Position numbers and translations under genes: made by a program. 64,000 nucleotides of DNA from Nocardioides gansuensis (GTDB taxonomy: Bacteria; Actinomycetota; Actinomycetes; Propionibacteriales; Nocardioidaceae): contig NZ_QDGZ01000008.1 in the NCBI RefSeq assembly GCF_003076135.1, forward strand, positions 124,001 through 188,000, read 5' to 3'. Below the pieces are notes generated by a model, which saw nothing but the letters and a program-made list of their open reading frames with translations, searched no databases and was not told where the DNA came from. Each line of letters begins with the position of its first letter. Position 1 is the stretch's first letter. Below, piece after piece: positions 1 through 7,704 of the stretch.

Positions 1-288
1 GATGCGCAGGATCTCGCGACCGGTGCGTCCGGCGTGCTGGGCCGAGGCGTCGAGCAGGACGCCGACCTCCCGGGCCGGGTTGGGCAGCTCGGCGAAGCGG
101 CGACCGAGGATGGTGGCGCGGCCGGAGGTGGGCTCGGTGAGCCCGACCATGACCCGCATGGTGGTGGACTTTCCGGCGCCGTTGGGGCCCAGGAAGCCGG
201 TGACCCGGCCGGGCCGGGCGATGAAGGAGACGTCGTCGACGGCCGTGAAGCCGCCGTACGCCCGGGTGAGTGACTCGACTGTGATCAT
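1..288 (-). CDS. ABC transporter ATP-binding protein, 3' part cut off by window edge
   Basis: The first 96 residues of an ABC ATPase that binds and hydrolyses ATP to drive an export or import permease. The Walker A motif GPNGAGKST lies near residues 34-42, preceded by the usual beta-strand start (MITVESLTRAYGG) and followed by the MVGLTEPTSGRATILG stretch typical of antibiotic or multidrug exporter ATPases (DrrA/CcmA type). The ATG at 288 is the natural start. The signature and Walker B motifs lie outside the window, so substrate and partner permease cannot be named. It is transcribed away from the DsbA-family gene, with 140 bp between them in which no gene is seen. Confidence 0.85.
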   Translation of the reverse strand, partial: MITVESLTRAYGGFTAVDDVSFIARPGRVTGFLGPNGAGKSTTMRVMVGLTEPTSGRATILGRRFAELPNPAREVGVLLDASAQHAGRTGREILRI

Positions 289-428
289 GGGCCTCACCCT
301 CGCCCGGGCGCGCCCACCCGCACATCGGGGAAGCCACCCGCGCCTGCCCCCGCAGATCCCTGAGACGGAGTCGGGGTGGCCTCGGGTCGGCGGGGAACAT
401 CGTCGGGGATCGCGGCGTTGCCGCCGTC

Positions 429-1139
429 ATGCGCATCGAGATCTGGAGCGACGTCGTCTGCCCGTGGTGCTACATCGGCAAGCGCCGGCTGGAGAAGGCC
501 CTGGCGTCCTTCGGGCACGACGGAGGGGTCGAGGTCGTCTGGCGTTCCTACCAGCTCGACCCCGGCGCGCCGGACGAGCCGGTCGAGACCGTCGCGGAGG
601 CGCTGGGCCGCAAGTACGGCGGAGGCCCGGCCGCCGGCAAGCAGATGATCGACCGCGTCGAGGCCGTCGCGGCCGAGGAGGGCATGATCTGGCGCCACCA
701 CTCCTCGTTGCGGGTCGGCACGCTCGACGCCCACCGCCTGCTCCACCTGGCGCTCCACGACGGTGGTCTGCAGCTGCAGTCGGCGCTCAAGGAGGCGCTG
801 CTGGCGGCGTACTTCATCGAGGCCCGCAACGTGGCCGACCACGGCGTCCTCCGCGAGGTCGCGGTCGGCGCAGGCCTGGACGCGGCGGCGGTCGACCGCG
901 TGCTGGGCAGCAACGAGTACGCCGACGAGGTGTGGACCGACATCGAGCGCGCGCAGTCCCTCGGCGCGACTGGCGTGCCGTTCTACGTCGTCGACTCGAA
1001 GTACGGCGTCTCGGGCGCCCAGCCCGTCGAGGTCTTCACCCAGGTGCTCGAGCGCGCATGGGCCGACTCGCATCCGGCCGTCCAGCTCGTCGGCGGCGAC
1101 GCGGACGGTGCCTGCGGCCCGGACGGCTGCGCCATCTGA
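429..1139 (+). CDS. DsbA family oxidoreductase (FrnE-like)
   Basis: A 236-residue thioredoxin-fold protein of the DsbA/FrnE group, related to 2-hydroxychromene-2-carboxylate isomerases. The CPWC redox motif is at residues 11-14, immediately after the first strand (IEIWSDVVCPWC), and the later cis-Pro loop is seen as TGVPFYVV. No signal peptide is present, so it should be cytoplasmic, as expected of FrnE-type disulfide oxidoreductases. The C-terminus carries an extra Cys pair (GACGPDGCAI). Substrate unknown. The ATG at 429 gives full family length. It converges with the YdeI-family gene, 22 bp away. Confidence 0.88.
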   Translation: MRIEIWSDVVCPWCYIGKRRLEKALASFGHDGGVEVVWRSYQLDPGAPDEPVETVAEALGRKYGGGPAAGKQMIDRVEAVAAEEGMIWRHHSSLRVGTLDAHRLLHLALHDGGLQLQSALKEALLAAYFIEARNVADHGVLREVAVGAGLDAAAVDRVLGSNEYADEVWTDIERAQSLGATGVPFYVVDSKYGVSGAQPVEVFTQVLERAWADSHPAVQLVGGDADGACGPDGCAI

Positions 1140-1161
1140 CGGCGCCCTCGCGGGCCGACGG

Positions 1162-1734
1162 CTAGCGAGGTCGCTCGCCCTGGGCCGTCTTCGCGGCGGT
1201 CTGGGCGACGCGCGCCGCCCGCGTCTCCGGCTTCTTCGCCGTCACGATCCAGGTCAGGGCGGCCTTCTGGGCGGAGGCCGGGAACGCGTCCCAGTGCTCG
1301 CGTGCTCCGGGCAGGGCGTCGAGCGCCGCGGCCAGGTCGTCCGGCACGATCCCGTCCTCGACGGGATCGAGCAGCGTCCAGTTGCCGTTGGCCCTGGCCT
1401 GCTCGACGGCCGCGAGTCCGGCGGCCTCGAGCCGTCCCTCGGCCTGGAGCCGCGCGACGCGCTCCTTGTTGGGCCGGGTCCACAGGCTGTCGGGCCGACG
1501 CGGGGCGAACCACATCATCGAGCGGTCGTCGTCGAGCGGCCGCTGGGTCGAGTCGACCCACCCGAAGCGCAGCGCCTCGAGCACGGACTCCTCGTAGCCG
1601 AACGCCTGGTCGGCGGCCCGGCGACGGTTGACCAGCCAGACGCCTCGGGTGTCGGCGTGGTGGGCGGCGAGCCAGTCGCCCCACTCCTCAGCGGACGCCG
1701 GCTCGACGCGCTCCGCCTCGTCCATCACTCCCAT
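1162..1734 (-). CDS. YdeI/OmpD-associated family protein
   Basis: About 190 residues with the family pattern: an N-terminal block (EEWGDWLAAHH, GVWLVNRR), the central WVDSTQRP and WFAPRRP blocks, and a C-terminal alanine/lysine-rich segment containing WIVTAKKPETR. The family is widespread; members are linked to bacteriocin protection or general stress, and the biochemical role is not settled. The start is placed at the ATG at 1734 because a TAGGGT -10 hexamer lies 7 nt upstream (1742-1747, reverse strand), matching the leaderless geometry of other genes here. An in-frame GTG at 1743 is the alternative. It is divergent from serA. Confidence 0.8.
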   Translation of the reverse strand: MGVMDEAERVEPASAEEWGDWLAAHHADTRGVWLVNRRRAADQAFGYEESVLEALRFGWVDSTQRPLDDDRSMMWFAPRRPDSLWTRPNKERVARLQAEGRLEAAGLAAVEQARANGNWTLLDPVEDGIVPDDLAAALDALPGAREHWDAFPASAQKAALTWIVTAKKPETRAARVAQTAAKTAQGERPR

Positions 1735-1741
1735 GGGCTGC

Positions 1742-1747
1742 ACCCTA
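1742..1747 (-). promoter_or_regulatory. -10 hexamer TAGGGT of leaderless promoter for the YdeI-family gene
   Basis: TAGGGT on the minus strand sits exactly 7 nt before the ATG at 1734. The same TANNNT-N6..8-RTG spacing occurs before several other genes in the window. No convincing -35 is visible. Confidence 0.5.
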
Positions 1748-1855
1748 GGACCGGCTGACGGAACGCGTGAAGCTCAGGGCCCGACCGTCGGTTAGGGTGG
1801 GGCAAGCACAGCGTCGTGCACCCGCTCATCACGACTTCCCACTCGAGGACCTGCT

Positions 1856-3442
1856 GTGACCAAGCCCGTCGTACTCATCGCCGAAGAGCTCAGCCCCGCC
1901 ACCGTCGAGGCGCTGGGCCCGGACTTCGAGATCCGCACCTGCAACGGTGCCGACCGCGCCGAGCTGATCCCCGCGATCGCCGACGTCGACGCGATCCTGG
2001 TGCGCTCCGCGACCAAGGTGGACGCCGAGGCGCTCGCCGCCGCCAAGCGGCTCAAGGTCGTCGCCCGCGCCGGTGTCGGTCTCGACAACGTCGACGTCAA
2101 GGCGGCCACGCAGGCCGGCGTGATGGTGGTCAACGCCCCGACGTCCAACATCGTGAGCGCCGCCGAGCTCGCGGTCGCACTGATGCTCGCCGCCGCGCGC
2201 CACATCAGCCCCGCGCACGCCGCGCTGAAGAACGGCGAGTGGAAGCGGTCGAAGTACACCGGCATCGAGCTCTACGAGAAGACCGTCGGCATCGTCGGCC
2301 TCGGCCGCATCGGCGTGCTCGTCGCCCAGCGCCTGAGCGCCTTCGGCATGAAGGTCATCGCCTACGACCCCTACGTGCAGGCCGGCCGCGCGGCGCAGAT
2401 GGGCGTCCGGCTCGTCGACCTCGACACCCTGCTCGCCGAGGCCGAGTTCATGAGCGTGCACCTGCCCAAGACCCCCGAGACGGTCGGCCTGATCGGTGCC
2501 GAGCAGCTCGCCAGGGCCAGGCAGTCGCTCGTCCTCGTCAACGCCGCGCGCGGCGGCATCGTGGACGAGGCGGCCCTCTACGACGCGCTCAAGACCGGCT
2601 CCATCGCGGCCGCCGGCCTCGATGTCTTCGCGACCGAGCCGTGCACCGACAGCCCGCTCTTCGAGCTGGAGAACGTCGTCGCCACGCCCCACCTCGGCGC
2701 CTCCACCGACGAGGCCCAGGAGAAGGCCGGCATCGCCGTCGCCAAGTCGGTGCGCCTCGCGCTCTCGGGCGAGCTCGTGCCCGACGCCGTCAACGTCCAG
2801 GGCGGCGTGATCGCCGAGGACGTCCGGCCCGGCATCCCGCTGACCGAGAAGCTCGGCCGCCTCTTCACCGGCCTGGCCGGCGAGGTCGCCCAGCAGATCG
2901 ACGTCGAGGTCCGTGGCGAGATCACCGAGTTCGACGTCAAGGTGCTCGAGCTGGCGGCGCTCAAGGGTGTCTTCACCGACGTCGTCGAGGACCAGGTCTC
3001 CTACGTCAACGCCCCGCTCCTGGCGGCCGAGCGCGGCACCGCCGTACGCCTGGTCACCAACGCCGAGAGCCCCGACCACCGGAACCTGATCACGATCCGC
3101 GGCACCCTTGCCGACGGCTCGCAGGTCTCGGTGAGCGGCACCCTCATCGGCATCCACCAGAAGGAGCGGCTGGTCGAGGTCAATGGCTTCGACATCGACA
3201 TCGAGCCCACCGAGCACCTCGCGTTCTTCACCTACGCCGACCGCCCCGGCATGGTCGGCACGGTCGGCGGCATCCTCGGCGACGCCGGGGTCAACATCGC
3301 CGGCATGCAGGTCTCCCGCGAGAACAAGGGCGGCCAGGCCCTGGTGGCGCTGTCGGTCGACTCGGCCATCCCCACCGAGACGCTCGCCGAGATCGAGACC
3401 GCGATCTCCGCGGCCTCGGTGCGCTTCGTCGCCCTCGACTGA
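1856..3442 (+). CDS. serA: D-3-phosphoglycerate dehydrogenase
   Basis: A 528-residue protein that oxidises 3-phosphoglycerate to 3-phosphohydroxypyruvate with NAD, the first step of serine biosynthesis in the cytoplasm. It has the catalytic 2-hydroxyacid dehydrogenase fold, the NAD-binding glycine motif GLGRIG near residue 150, the catalytic His in PHLGAST (His279), the extra allosteric substrate-binding domain typical of the long actinobacterial type, and a C-terminal ACT domain (from about residue 455) expected to sense serine. The GTG at 1856 starts the protein as MTKPVVLIAEE; GAGGA at 1844-1848 is a possible ribosome site. The gene ends 13 bp from the convergent MocR gene. Confidence 0.97.
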   Translation: MTKPVVLIAEELSPATVEALGPDFEIRTCNGADRAELIPAIADVDAILVRSATKVDAEALAAAKRLKVVARAGVGLDNVDVKAATQAGVMVVNAPTSNIVSAAELAVALMLAAARHISPAHAALKNGEWKRSKYTGIELYEKTVGIVGLGRIGVLVAQRLSAFGMKVIAYDPYVQAGRAAQMGVRLVDLDTLLAEAEFMSVHLPKTPETVGLIGAEQLARARQSLVLVNAARGGIVDEAALYDALKTGSIAAAGLDVFATEPCTDSPLFELENVVATPHLGASTDEAQEKAGIAVAKSVRLALSGELVPDAVNVQGGVIAEDVRPGIPLTEKLGRLFTGLAGEVAQQIDVEVRGEITEFDVKVLELAALKGVFTDVVEDQVSYVNAPLLAAERGTAVRLVTNAESPDHRNLITIRGTLADGSQVSVSGTLIGIHQKERLVEVNGFDIDIEPTEHLAFFTYADRPGMVGTVGGILGDAGVNIAGMQVSRENKGGQALVALSVDSAIPTETLAEIETAISAASVRFVALD

Positions 3443-3455
3443 GCTCGAGCGAGCG

Positions 3456-4898
3456 CTAGGCGACCAGGCCCGGGCGCCCCGGACGACCGGGGCCCCGGGC
3501 CTTCGTCGTCTCGCGCACCTCCGCCCACGCAGCGGCGAGGCGGCGTACGGCCTCCACCAGCTCGTCGGCCGGCCGGGTCCACGGCAGCCGCACGAAGCGG
3601 TCGAGTCCGCCCTCGACGGCGAAGACCGGTCCCGGCGCCAGAACCACGCCCTGGCGCTCGGCTTCGGCGGTCAGCGCGGTGCCGAGGGCAGCGGGCAGCT
3701 CGCACCACAGCACGAGCCCCCCGGCAGGCACCCGGAAGCGCCACTCCGGCAGCTCCGCGCGCACCGCGCCGACGAGGGCGTCGCGCTGGTCACGCAGCCG
3801 AACCAGGTGGGCCTCGCGGATCCCCTGCGTGTCGGTGAGCAGGTGGGTGAGCACCAGCTGCTCGAGGACGGGAGCGCCGAGGTCGAGCCCGGTGCGTGCG
3901 GTGAGCAGCCGCTCCATCTGCTCGAGCGGTGCCCGCAGCCAGCCGAGCCTCAGCCCGCCCCAGAAGCACTTGCTGGCACTGCCGATGGTGATGGCATCGG
4001 GGCTGTACGACGCGAACGGGCGCGGCATGTCGACCGGGTCCAGGGCCAGGGCCTGGTGGGCCTCGTCGACCACAGCGAGCGTGCGCGACCCGCGCAGCGT
4101 CCCGGCCAGCTGCTCGCGCTGGGTGTCGGACATCAGGTGGCCGGTGGGGTTCTGGAAGTCGGGGATCAGGTAGGCCAGCCGGGGCGCGGCCTGGCGCACC
4201 ACGGCCGACAGCGCGTCGATGTCCCAGCCGTCGGGGTCGACCGGGGCGGGCACCACGCGAGCGCCGGCGTGGCGGATCGCGGCGGTGGCGTTGGGGTAGG
4301 TCGGCGACTCGACGACGACGCGATCGCCGGGTCCGGTGAAGGCCTGCGCCACGATGGAGGCACCGGCCAGGGCCCCCGCGGTCACCATGACCTGGTCGGG
4401 GTGGGTGGGCAGGCCGCGCGCCTCGAACGTCGCGGCGATCGCCTCGCGCAGCACCGGCAGGCCGTAGGGGAAGTAGCCGTGGCCGCCGAGGTGCGCCGGG
4501 ATCTCCTCGGCCGCGGCGGCGTAGGCGGCGGCCAGGCCCGGGGGAGCGGACGGCGCCGCGCAGTTGAGGTCGATCGCGTCCTCGCCGGCGGAGCCGGGAT
4601 AGAACGCCCGGTCGTGGGCGCGCCGACGGCCGCCCGGGACCCGGGTGAACGTGCCCGACCCCTGCCGCGCCTCGGCGTACCCGCTCTCGCGCAGCAGCGC
4701 GTAGGCCCGGGTGACGGTGGTGCGGCTGACGCCGATCGCCTCGGTGAGCTCGCGCTCGCTCGGCAGCCGGACGTCCAGGCCGATGCGGCCGTCGCCGATC
4801 AGCAGGCGCAGGGCGTCGGCGAGGCCGGCGTACGCCGGGGAGGTGTCGAAGTCGCCGACCAGACTGGCTACGCGTCGGGCACTGATGTTGGTGGCCAT
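3456..4898 (-). CDS. MocR-type regulator (GntR HTH fused to PLP-dependent aminotransferase fold)
   Basis: A 480-residue chimera. An N-terminal winged-helix GntR DNA-binding domain (about residues 20-90; LPSERELTEAIGVSRTTVTRAY) is followed by an aminotransferase class I-like domain. The PLP-lysine region is ITIGSASKCFWGGLRLG, and the Asp that would contact the PLP ring nitrogen is in the AVVDEAH block. MocR proteins use PLP or a PLP-amino acid adduct as effector, as PdxR and GabR do. The start is set at the ATG at 4898 (MATNISARRV); an upstream in-frame extension is not protein-like and would run into the divergent YczE gene. The pairing with YczE is a recurrent arrangement, so control of that neighbour is likely; the effector is unknown. 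Confidence 0.88.
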   Translation of the reverse strand: MATNISARRVASLVGDFDTSPAYAGLADALRLLIGDGRIGLDVRLPSERELTEAIGVSRTTVTRAYALLRESGYAEARQGSGTFTRVPGGRRRAHDRAFYPGSAGEDAIDLNCAAPSAPPGLAAAYAAAAEEIPAHLGGHGYFPYGLPVLREAIAATFEARGLPTHPDQVMVTAGALAGASIVAQAFTGPGDRVVVESPTYPNATAAIRHAGARVVPAPVDPDGWDIDALSAVVRQAAPRLAYLIPDFQNPTGHLMSDTQREQLAGTLRGSRTLAVVDEAHQALALDPVDMPRPFASYSPDAITIGSASKCFWGGLRLGWLRAPLEQMERLLTARTGLDLGAPVLEQLVLTHLLTDTQGIREAHLVRLRDQRDALVGAVRAELPEWRFRVPAGGLVLWCELPAALGTALTAEAERQGVVLAPGPVFAVEGGLDRFVRLPWTRPADELVEAVRRLAAAWAEVRETTKARGPGRPGRPGLVA

Positions 4899-4915
4899 GA
4901 AGGCCACTGTTCCAC

Positions 4916-4942
4916 GATTGGCTATGTTATCAAAGGCCAATC
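4916..4942. promoter_or_regulatory. Inverted repeat between MocR and YczE genes, candidate MocR operator
   Basis: GATTGGC at 4916-4922 and its exact reverse complement GCCAATC at 4936-4942 are separated by 13 bp in the short divergent intergenic region. A second pair, GTGGCC (4891-4896) and GGCCAC (4902-4907), overlaps the MocR start codon. Placement suits autorepression and control of the membrane protein gene; binding is inferred. Confidence 0.45.
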
Positions 4943-4959
4943 CCCGGGAGCATGGGGCC

Positions 4960-5625
4960 ATGTCCGCCACCGTGACCACGCCCCCGATCGCCCTCGTCGA
5001 CCTCGGTCCGCTCGCACAGCTGCGTGCCGGCCGCCTCGTGCGCCGGCTCCCGCAGCTGGTCGTCGGGCTGTGGCTCTACGGGGTCTCGCTCGCGCTGATG
5101 GTGCGCGGCGACCTCGGCCTCGCGCCCTGGGACGTGCTGCACTCCGGCTTCATCCGGCACGTGCCGATGACGCTCGGGCAGGCGGTCGTGCTCTTCAGCT
5201 TCGTGGTGCTGCTGCTCTGGATCCCGCTGCGGGAGAAGCCGGGCATCGGCACGATCGCGAACGCCGTCCTCGTCGGGCTCGCCGCCGACGCCACCCTCGC
5301 CGTCCTCGACCGGCCCGACTCGCTGGTCGCCCGGGTAGGCCTGATGATCGGCGGCGTCGCCCTCTGCGGGCTGGCGAGCGCCCTCTACATCGGGGCGCAG
5401 TTCGGCCGCGGTCCGCGCGACGGGCTGATGACCGGGCTGGCGCGCCGGACCGGCCTCTCGCTGCGGCTGGTGCGCACCGCGCTCGAGGTCACCGTCGTGC
5501 TGCTCGGCCTGGCGCTCGGCGGCGTGCTCGGCCTGGGCACCGTCCTCTACGCGCTGGCCATCGGGCCGCTCACCCAGCTGATGCTCCCCAGCCTCATCGT
5601 CGACCTGCCCACCCCGCCCGCCTGA
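4960..5625 (+). CDS. YczE/YitT-family integral membrane protein
   Basis: A 221-residue membrane protein with about five hydrophobic helices. Family motifs are GDLGLAPWDVLHSG near the first helix and FGRGPRDGLMTGL in the second half, a related duplicated Gly-Pro-Trp/Arg-Asp pattern characteristic of YczE/YyaS proteins. Transport function is suspected but substrates are not established. The start at 4960 (MSATVTTPP) gives a short cytoplasmic tail. It is divergent from the MocR regulator, its probable controller, and its stop lies 2 bp before the first repeat of the array at 5628. Confidence 0.82.
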   Translation: MSATVTTPPIALVDLGPLAQLRAGRLVRRLPQLVVGLWLYGVSLALMVRGDLGLAPWDVLHSGFIRHVPMTLGQAVVLFSFVVLLLWIPLREKPGIGTIANAVLVGLAADATLAVLDRPDSLVARVGLMIGGVALCGLASALYIGAQFGRGPRDGLMTGLARRTGLSLRLVRTALEVTVVLLGLALGGVLGLGTVLYALAIGPLTQLMLPSLIVDLPTPPA

Positions 5626-5627
5626 CC

Positions 5628-5741
5628 GAGTCGGCGCATCTGCTCACCACGGACGCGTCGAGTCGGCGCATCTGCTCACCACGGACGCGTCGAGTCGGCG
5701 CATCTGCTCGCTGTGGGGGCGTCGAGTCGGCGCATCTGCTC
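5628..5741 (+). repeat. Array of four 32-bp direct repeats upstream of dinB
   Basis: The 18-mer beginning GAGTCGGCGCATCTGC and ending TC occurs at 5628, 5660, 5692 and 5724, an exact 32-bp period. The first two 32-bp units are identical; units 3 and 4 keep the 18-mer and diverge in the remainder. The array fills the gap between the YczE stop and the dinB start. Confidence 0.97.
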
Positions 5742-5756
5742 GGGCATGATCGACGC

Positions 5757-6800
5757 ATGCCACGGCCCTGGGTGCTGCACGTCGACATGGACCAGTTCCT
5801 GGCCGCTGTCGAGCTGCTCCGCCGGCCGGAGCTGCGGGGCAAGCCGGTCGTCGTCGGCGGGCGGGGCGATCCGACGGAGCGTGCGGTGGTGTCGACCGCG
5901 TCCTACGAGGCTCGCGAGTTCGGCATCCGCTCCGGGATGCCCCTGCGGATCGCCGCCCGCAAGTGCCCGGACGCCGTCTTCCTGCCGGTCGACTTCCCGG
6001 TCTACGAGGCCGCCTCGGCGCAGGTGATGGCGACGCTGCGGGCCCACCCGGGCGCGGTGGTCGAGGTGCTCGGCTGGGACGAGGCCTTCGTCGGGATCGA
6101 GACCGAGGATCCCGTCGCGACGGCCCACGCCCTGCAGGCGGAGGTGCTCGCGGCAACGGACCTGCACTGCTCCATCGGCATCGGCGACACCCTGGTCCGC
6201 GCCAAGATCGCCACCGAATTCGGCAAGCCGCAGGGCACCTTCGTGCTCACCGAGGACAACTGGGTCGAGGTGATGGGGGAGCGGCCGACCACGGCGCTGT
6301 GGGGCGTCGGACCGCGGATCGGAGCCCGGCTGGAGTCGCTCGGCATCCGCACGGTCGCCGAGCTGGCGTCTGCCGCCGTCGACGAGCTGGTCGGTGAGTT
6401 CGGACCCAACACCGGCCCCTACTTCCGCGACCTCGGCCGCGGACACGGCCGCCACCACGTCGACGACACCCCCTGGGTGCCGCGGGCACACGGCCGCGAG
6501 ACGACCTACCAGCGTGACCTCGAGACGCCCGAGGAGGTCGACGCCGCGGTGCGCGAGCTCGCGCGCCGCGTGGTCGAGGACATCGAGCGGGAGGGTCGGG
6601 CCTGCGCGCGCGTCCACCTCAAGGTCCGGTTCAAGCCGTTCTTCACGACCACGCGCATCCGCAAGCTCGCGGAGCCGACGTACGACGCCGACATGATCGC
6701 CGACACCGCGCTCGACCTGCTCGCCGCGCTGGACGACGACCGGCCGATCCGGCTGCTGGGCGTGCGCGCCGAGATGGTCCCTCCGGAGGGCGGCTATTGA
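5757..6800 (+). CDS. dinB: Y-family DNA polymerase IV, DinB2-like form
   Basis: A 347-residue translesion polymerase that copies damaged or misaligned templates. Seen motifs are the first catalytic block DMDQFLAAVE (residues 11-20), the steric/fingers block YEAREFGIRSGM, and the second catalytic block GWDEAF, where many family members have S-x-D-E. The helix-hairpin-helix (WGVGPRIGARLESLGI) and the little-finger domain follow. The protein stops right after PPEGGY and has no C-terminal beta-clamp-binding tail, like mycobacterial DinB2 rather than DinB1. The ATG at 5757 follows CATGAT by 6 nt, so a leaderless transcript is possible. No LexA-type box (GAAC-N4-GTTC) is seen upstream. Mirrored repeat arrays flank it on both sides. 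Confidence 0.93.
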   Translation: MPRPWVLHVDMDQFLAAVELLRRPELRGKPVVVGGRGDPTERAVVSTASYEAREFGIRSGMPLRIAARKCPDAVFLPVDFPVYEAASAQVMATLRAHPGAVVEVLGWDEAFVGIETEDPVATAHALQAEVLAATDLHCSIGIGDTLVRAKIATEFGKPQGTFVLTEDNWVEVMGERPTTALWGVGPRIGARLESLGIRTVAELASAAVDELVGEFGPNTGPYFRDLGRGHGRHHVDDTPWVPRAHGRETTYQRDLETPEEVDAAVRELARRVVEDIEREGRACARVHLKVRFKPFFTTTRIRKLAEPTYDADMIADTALDLLAALDDDRPIRLLGVRAEMVPPEGGY

Positions 6801-6804
6801 GAGT

Positions 6805-6884
6805 GCAGATGCGCCGACTCGGCACCCAACGAGCGTGCAGATGCGCCGACTCGGCACCCAACGCGCGTGCAGATGCGCCGACTC
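6805..6884 (-). repeat. Array of three 32-bp repeats downstream of dinB, inverted relative to the upstream array
   Basis: GCAGATGCGCCGACTC, the exact reverse complement of the 16-mer core of the upstream array, occurs at 6805, 6837 and 6869, again with a 32-bp period. The array spans the gap between the dinB stop and the stop codon of the convergent methyltransferase gene. The inter-core sequence differs from that of the upstream array. Confidence 0.97.
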
Positions 6885-6888
6885 GGCG

Positions 6889-7455
6889 TCAGCGGCGGGT
6901 GGCGACGATCGCCGAGGCGTCGGGCGCGATCATCACCTCGACGGCGGTGAACCGCTCGTCGGTGAGCCACTCCTCGCGCAGCGTGTCGACCCGTCCGTAG
7001 GTGATCGGCGGCCACTGCTCGCACGGAGTGAAGTCGTCGAGCACGACGATGCCGCCCGGCTCGAGCAGGTCGACGACCGCGTCGACGCGCACCGACTCCG
7101 GGTCACCGGAGTCCAGGAAGATCAGCGAGTACGGACCCCGCTGGTGCAGCGTCGACCAGTCGGCCTCGAGCACCTCGACGTGCGGGTCGTCTTCGAAGAT
7201 CTTCGCGGCGGCCTTCGCCAGCCGCTTGTCCTTCTCCGCGGTGAGGATGCGCGCCCCGTTGCGTACGCCGCTGCGCAGCCACGCGGTGCCGACACCGCAG
7301 CCGGTGCCGAACTCGGCCAGGGTGCCGCCGCGGGTGGCGGCCAGGGTCGCCAGCAGCCGGCCGGTCTCGTTGCGGCAGAAGGAGACGTAGCCAGCCTGGC
7401 GGGACACGGCGAACGCGCGGGAGACGATCTCGGGCAGCTCGGGAGGGGCACTCAT
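6889..7455 (-). CDS. Class I SAM-dependent methyltransferase
   Basis: A 188-residue Rossmann-fold methyltransferase. SAM motif I is AEFGTGCGVGTAWL, the acidic end of strand 2 is LTAEKD, and the strand-4 motif is LIFLDSG; the arrangement resembles small O-methyltransferases (COG4122-like). Substrate is unknown. The start at 7455 (MSAPPELPEIV) is preferred over an upstream in-frame ATG at 7482, because the extra nine residues look non-native. It converges with dinB through the repeat array. Confidence 0.8.
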   Translation of the reverse strand: MSAPPELPEIVSRAFAVSRQAGYVSFCRNETGRLLATLAATRGGTLAEFGTGCGVGTAWLRSGVRNGARILTAEKDKRLAKAAAKIFEDDPHVEVLEADWSTLHQRGPYSLIFLDSGDPESVRVDAVVDLLEPGGIVVLDDFTPCEQWPPITYGRVDTLREEWLTDERFTAVEVMIAPDASAIVATRR

Positions 7456-7557
7456 GGCATGTCGAGTCTTCCACGGCGGCACCTACGTCTCAGATCTTGG
7501 GTATTTCGGGGATATCGGCTGCGCGACCGACGTGTCCGGCATTAGCCTCGACCCACT

Positions 7558-7673
7558 ATGCGGCAGTTCTGCGTACTCATCGCCAGCCGCGGCGAGGCCT
7601 GACACGAGGCCACCTCGCCGCGGTGTTGCGGCGTTGCGCGAGGCCTCGTGATCTCCCTCTCGATCGACAGAGG
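7558..7673 (+). promoter_or_regulatory. Candidate leader peptide and competing hairpins upstream of leuB
   Basis: A 14-codon frame from 7558 to 7602 reads MRQFCVLIASRGEA, with consecutive Val-Leu-Ile codons at 7573-7581. It runs into CCGCGGCGAGG (7587-7597), which pairs perfectly with 7613-7623. That downstream arm can instead fold into CGCCGC/GCGGCG (7616-7621 with 7628-7633) inside an outer 9-bp stem (7603-7611 with 7642-7650). A last small hairpin is at 7656-7660/7669-7673. Mutually exclusive stems next to branched-chain codons ahead of leuB suggest attenuation. There is no T-run and no good ribosome site, so this is tentative. Nothing else is recognised in 7456-7704. Confidence 0.35.
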
Positions 7674-7704
7674 ATCCAGGCCCACACGCATGAGGAGCAC
7701 CGCG

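Noticed and set aside
5628..5741. CRISPR-like regular spacing of repeats upstream of dinB
   Set aside because: The intervals between cores are only 14 bp, two of them identical, and there is no cas gene. These are tandem repeats, not spacers.
5500..5757. LexA (SOS) box upstream of dinB
   Set aside because: No GAAC-N4-GTTC-type palindrome is present; the region holds only the repeat array.
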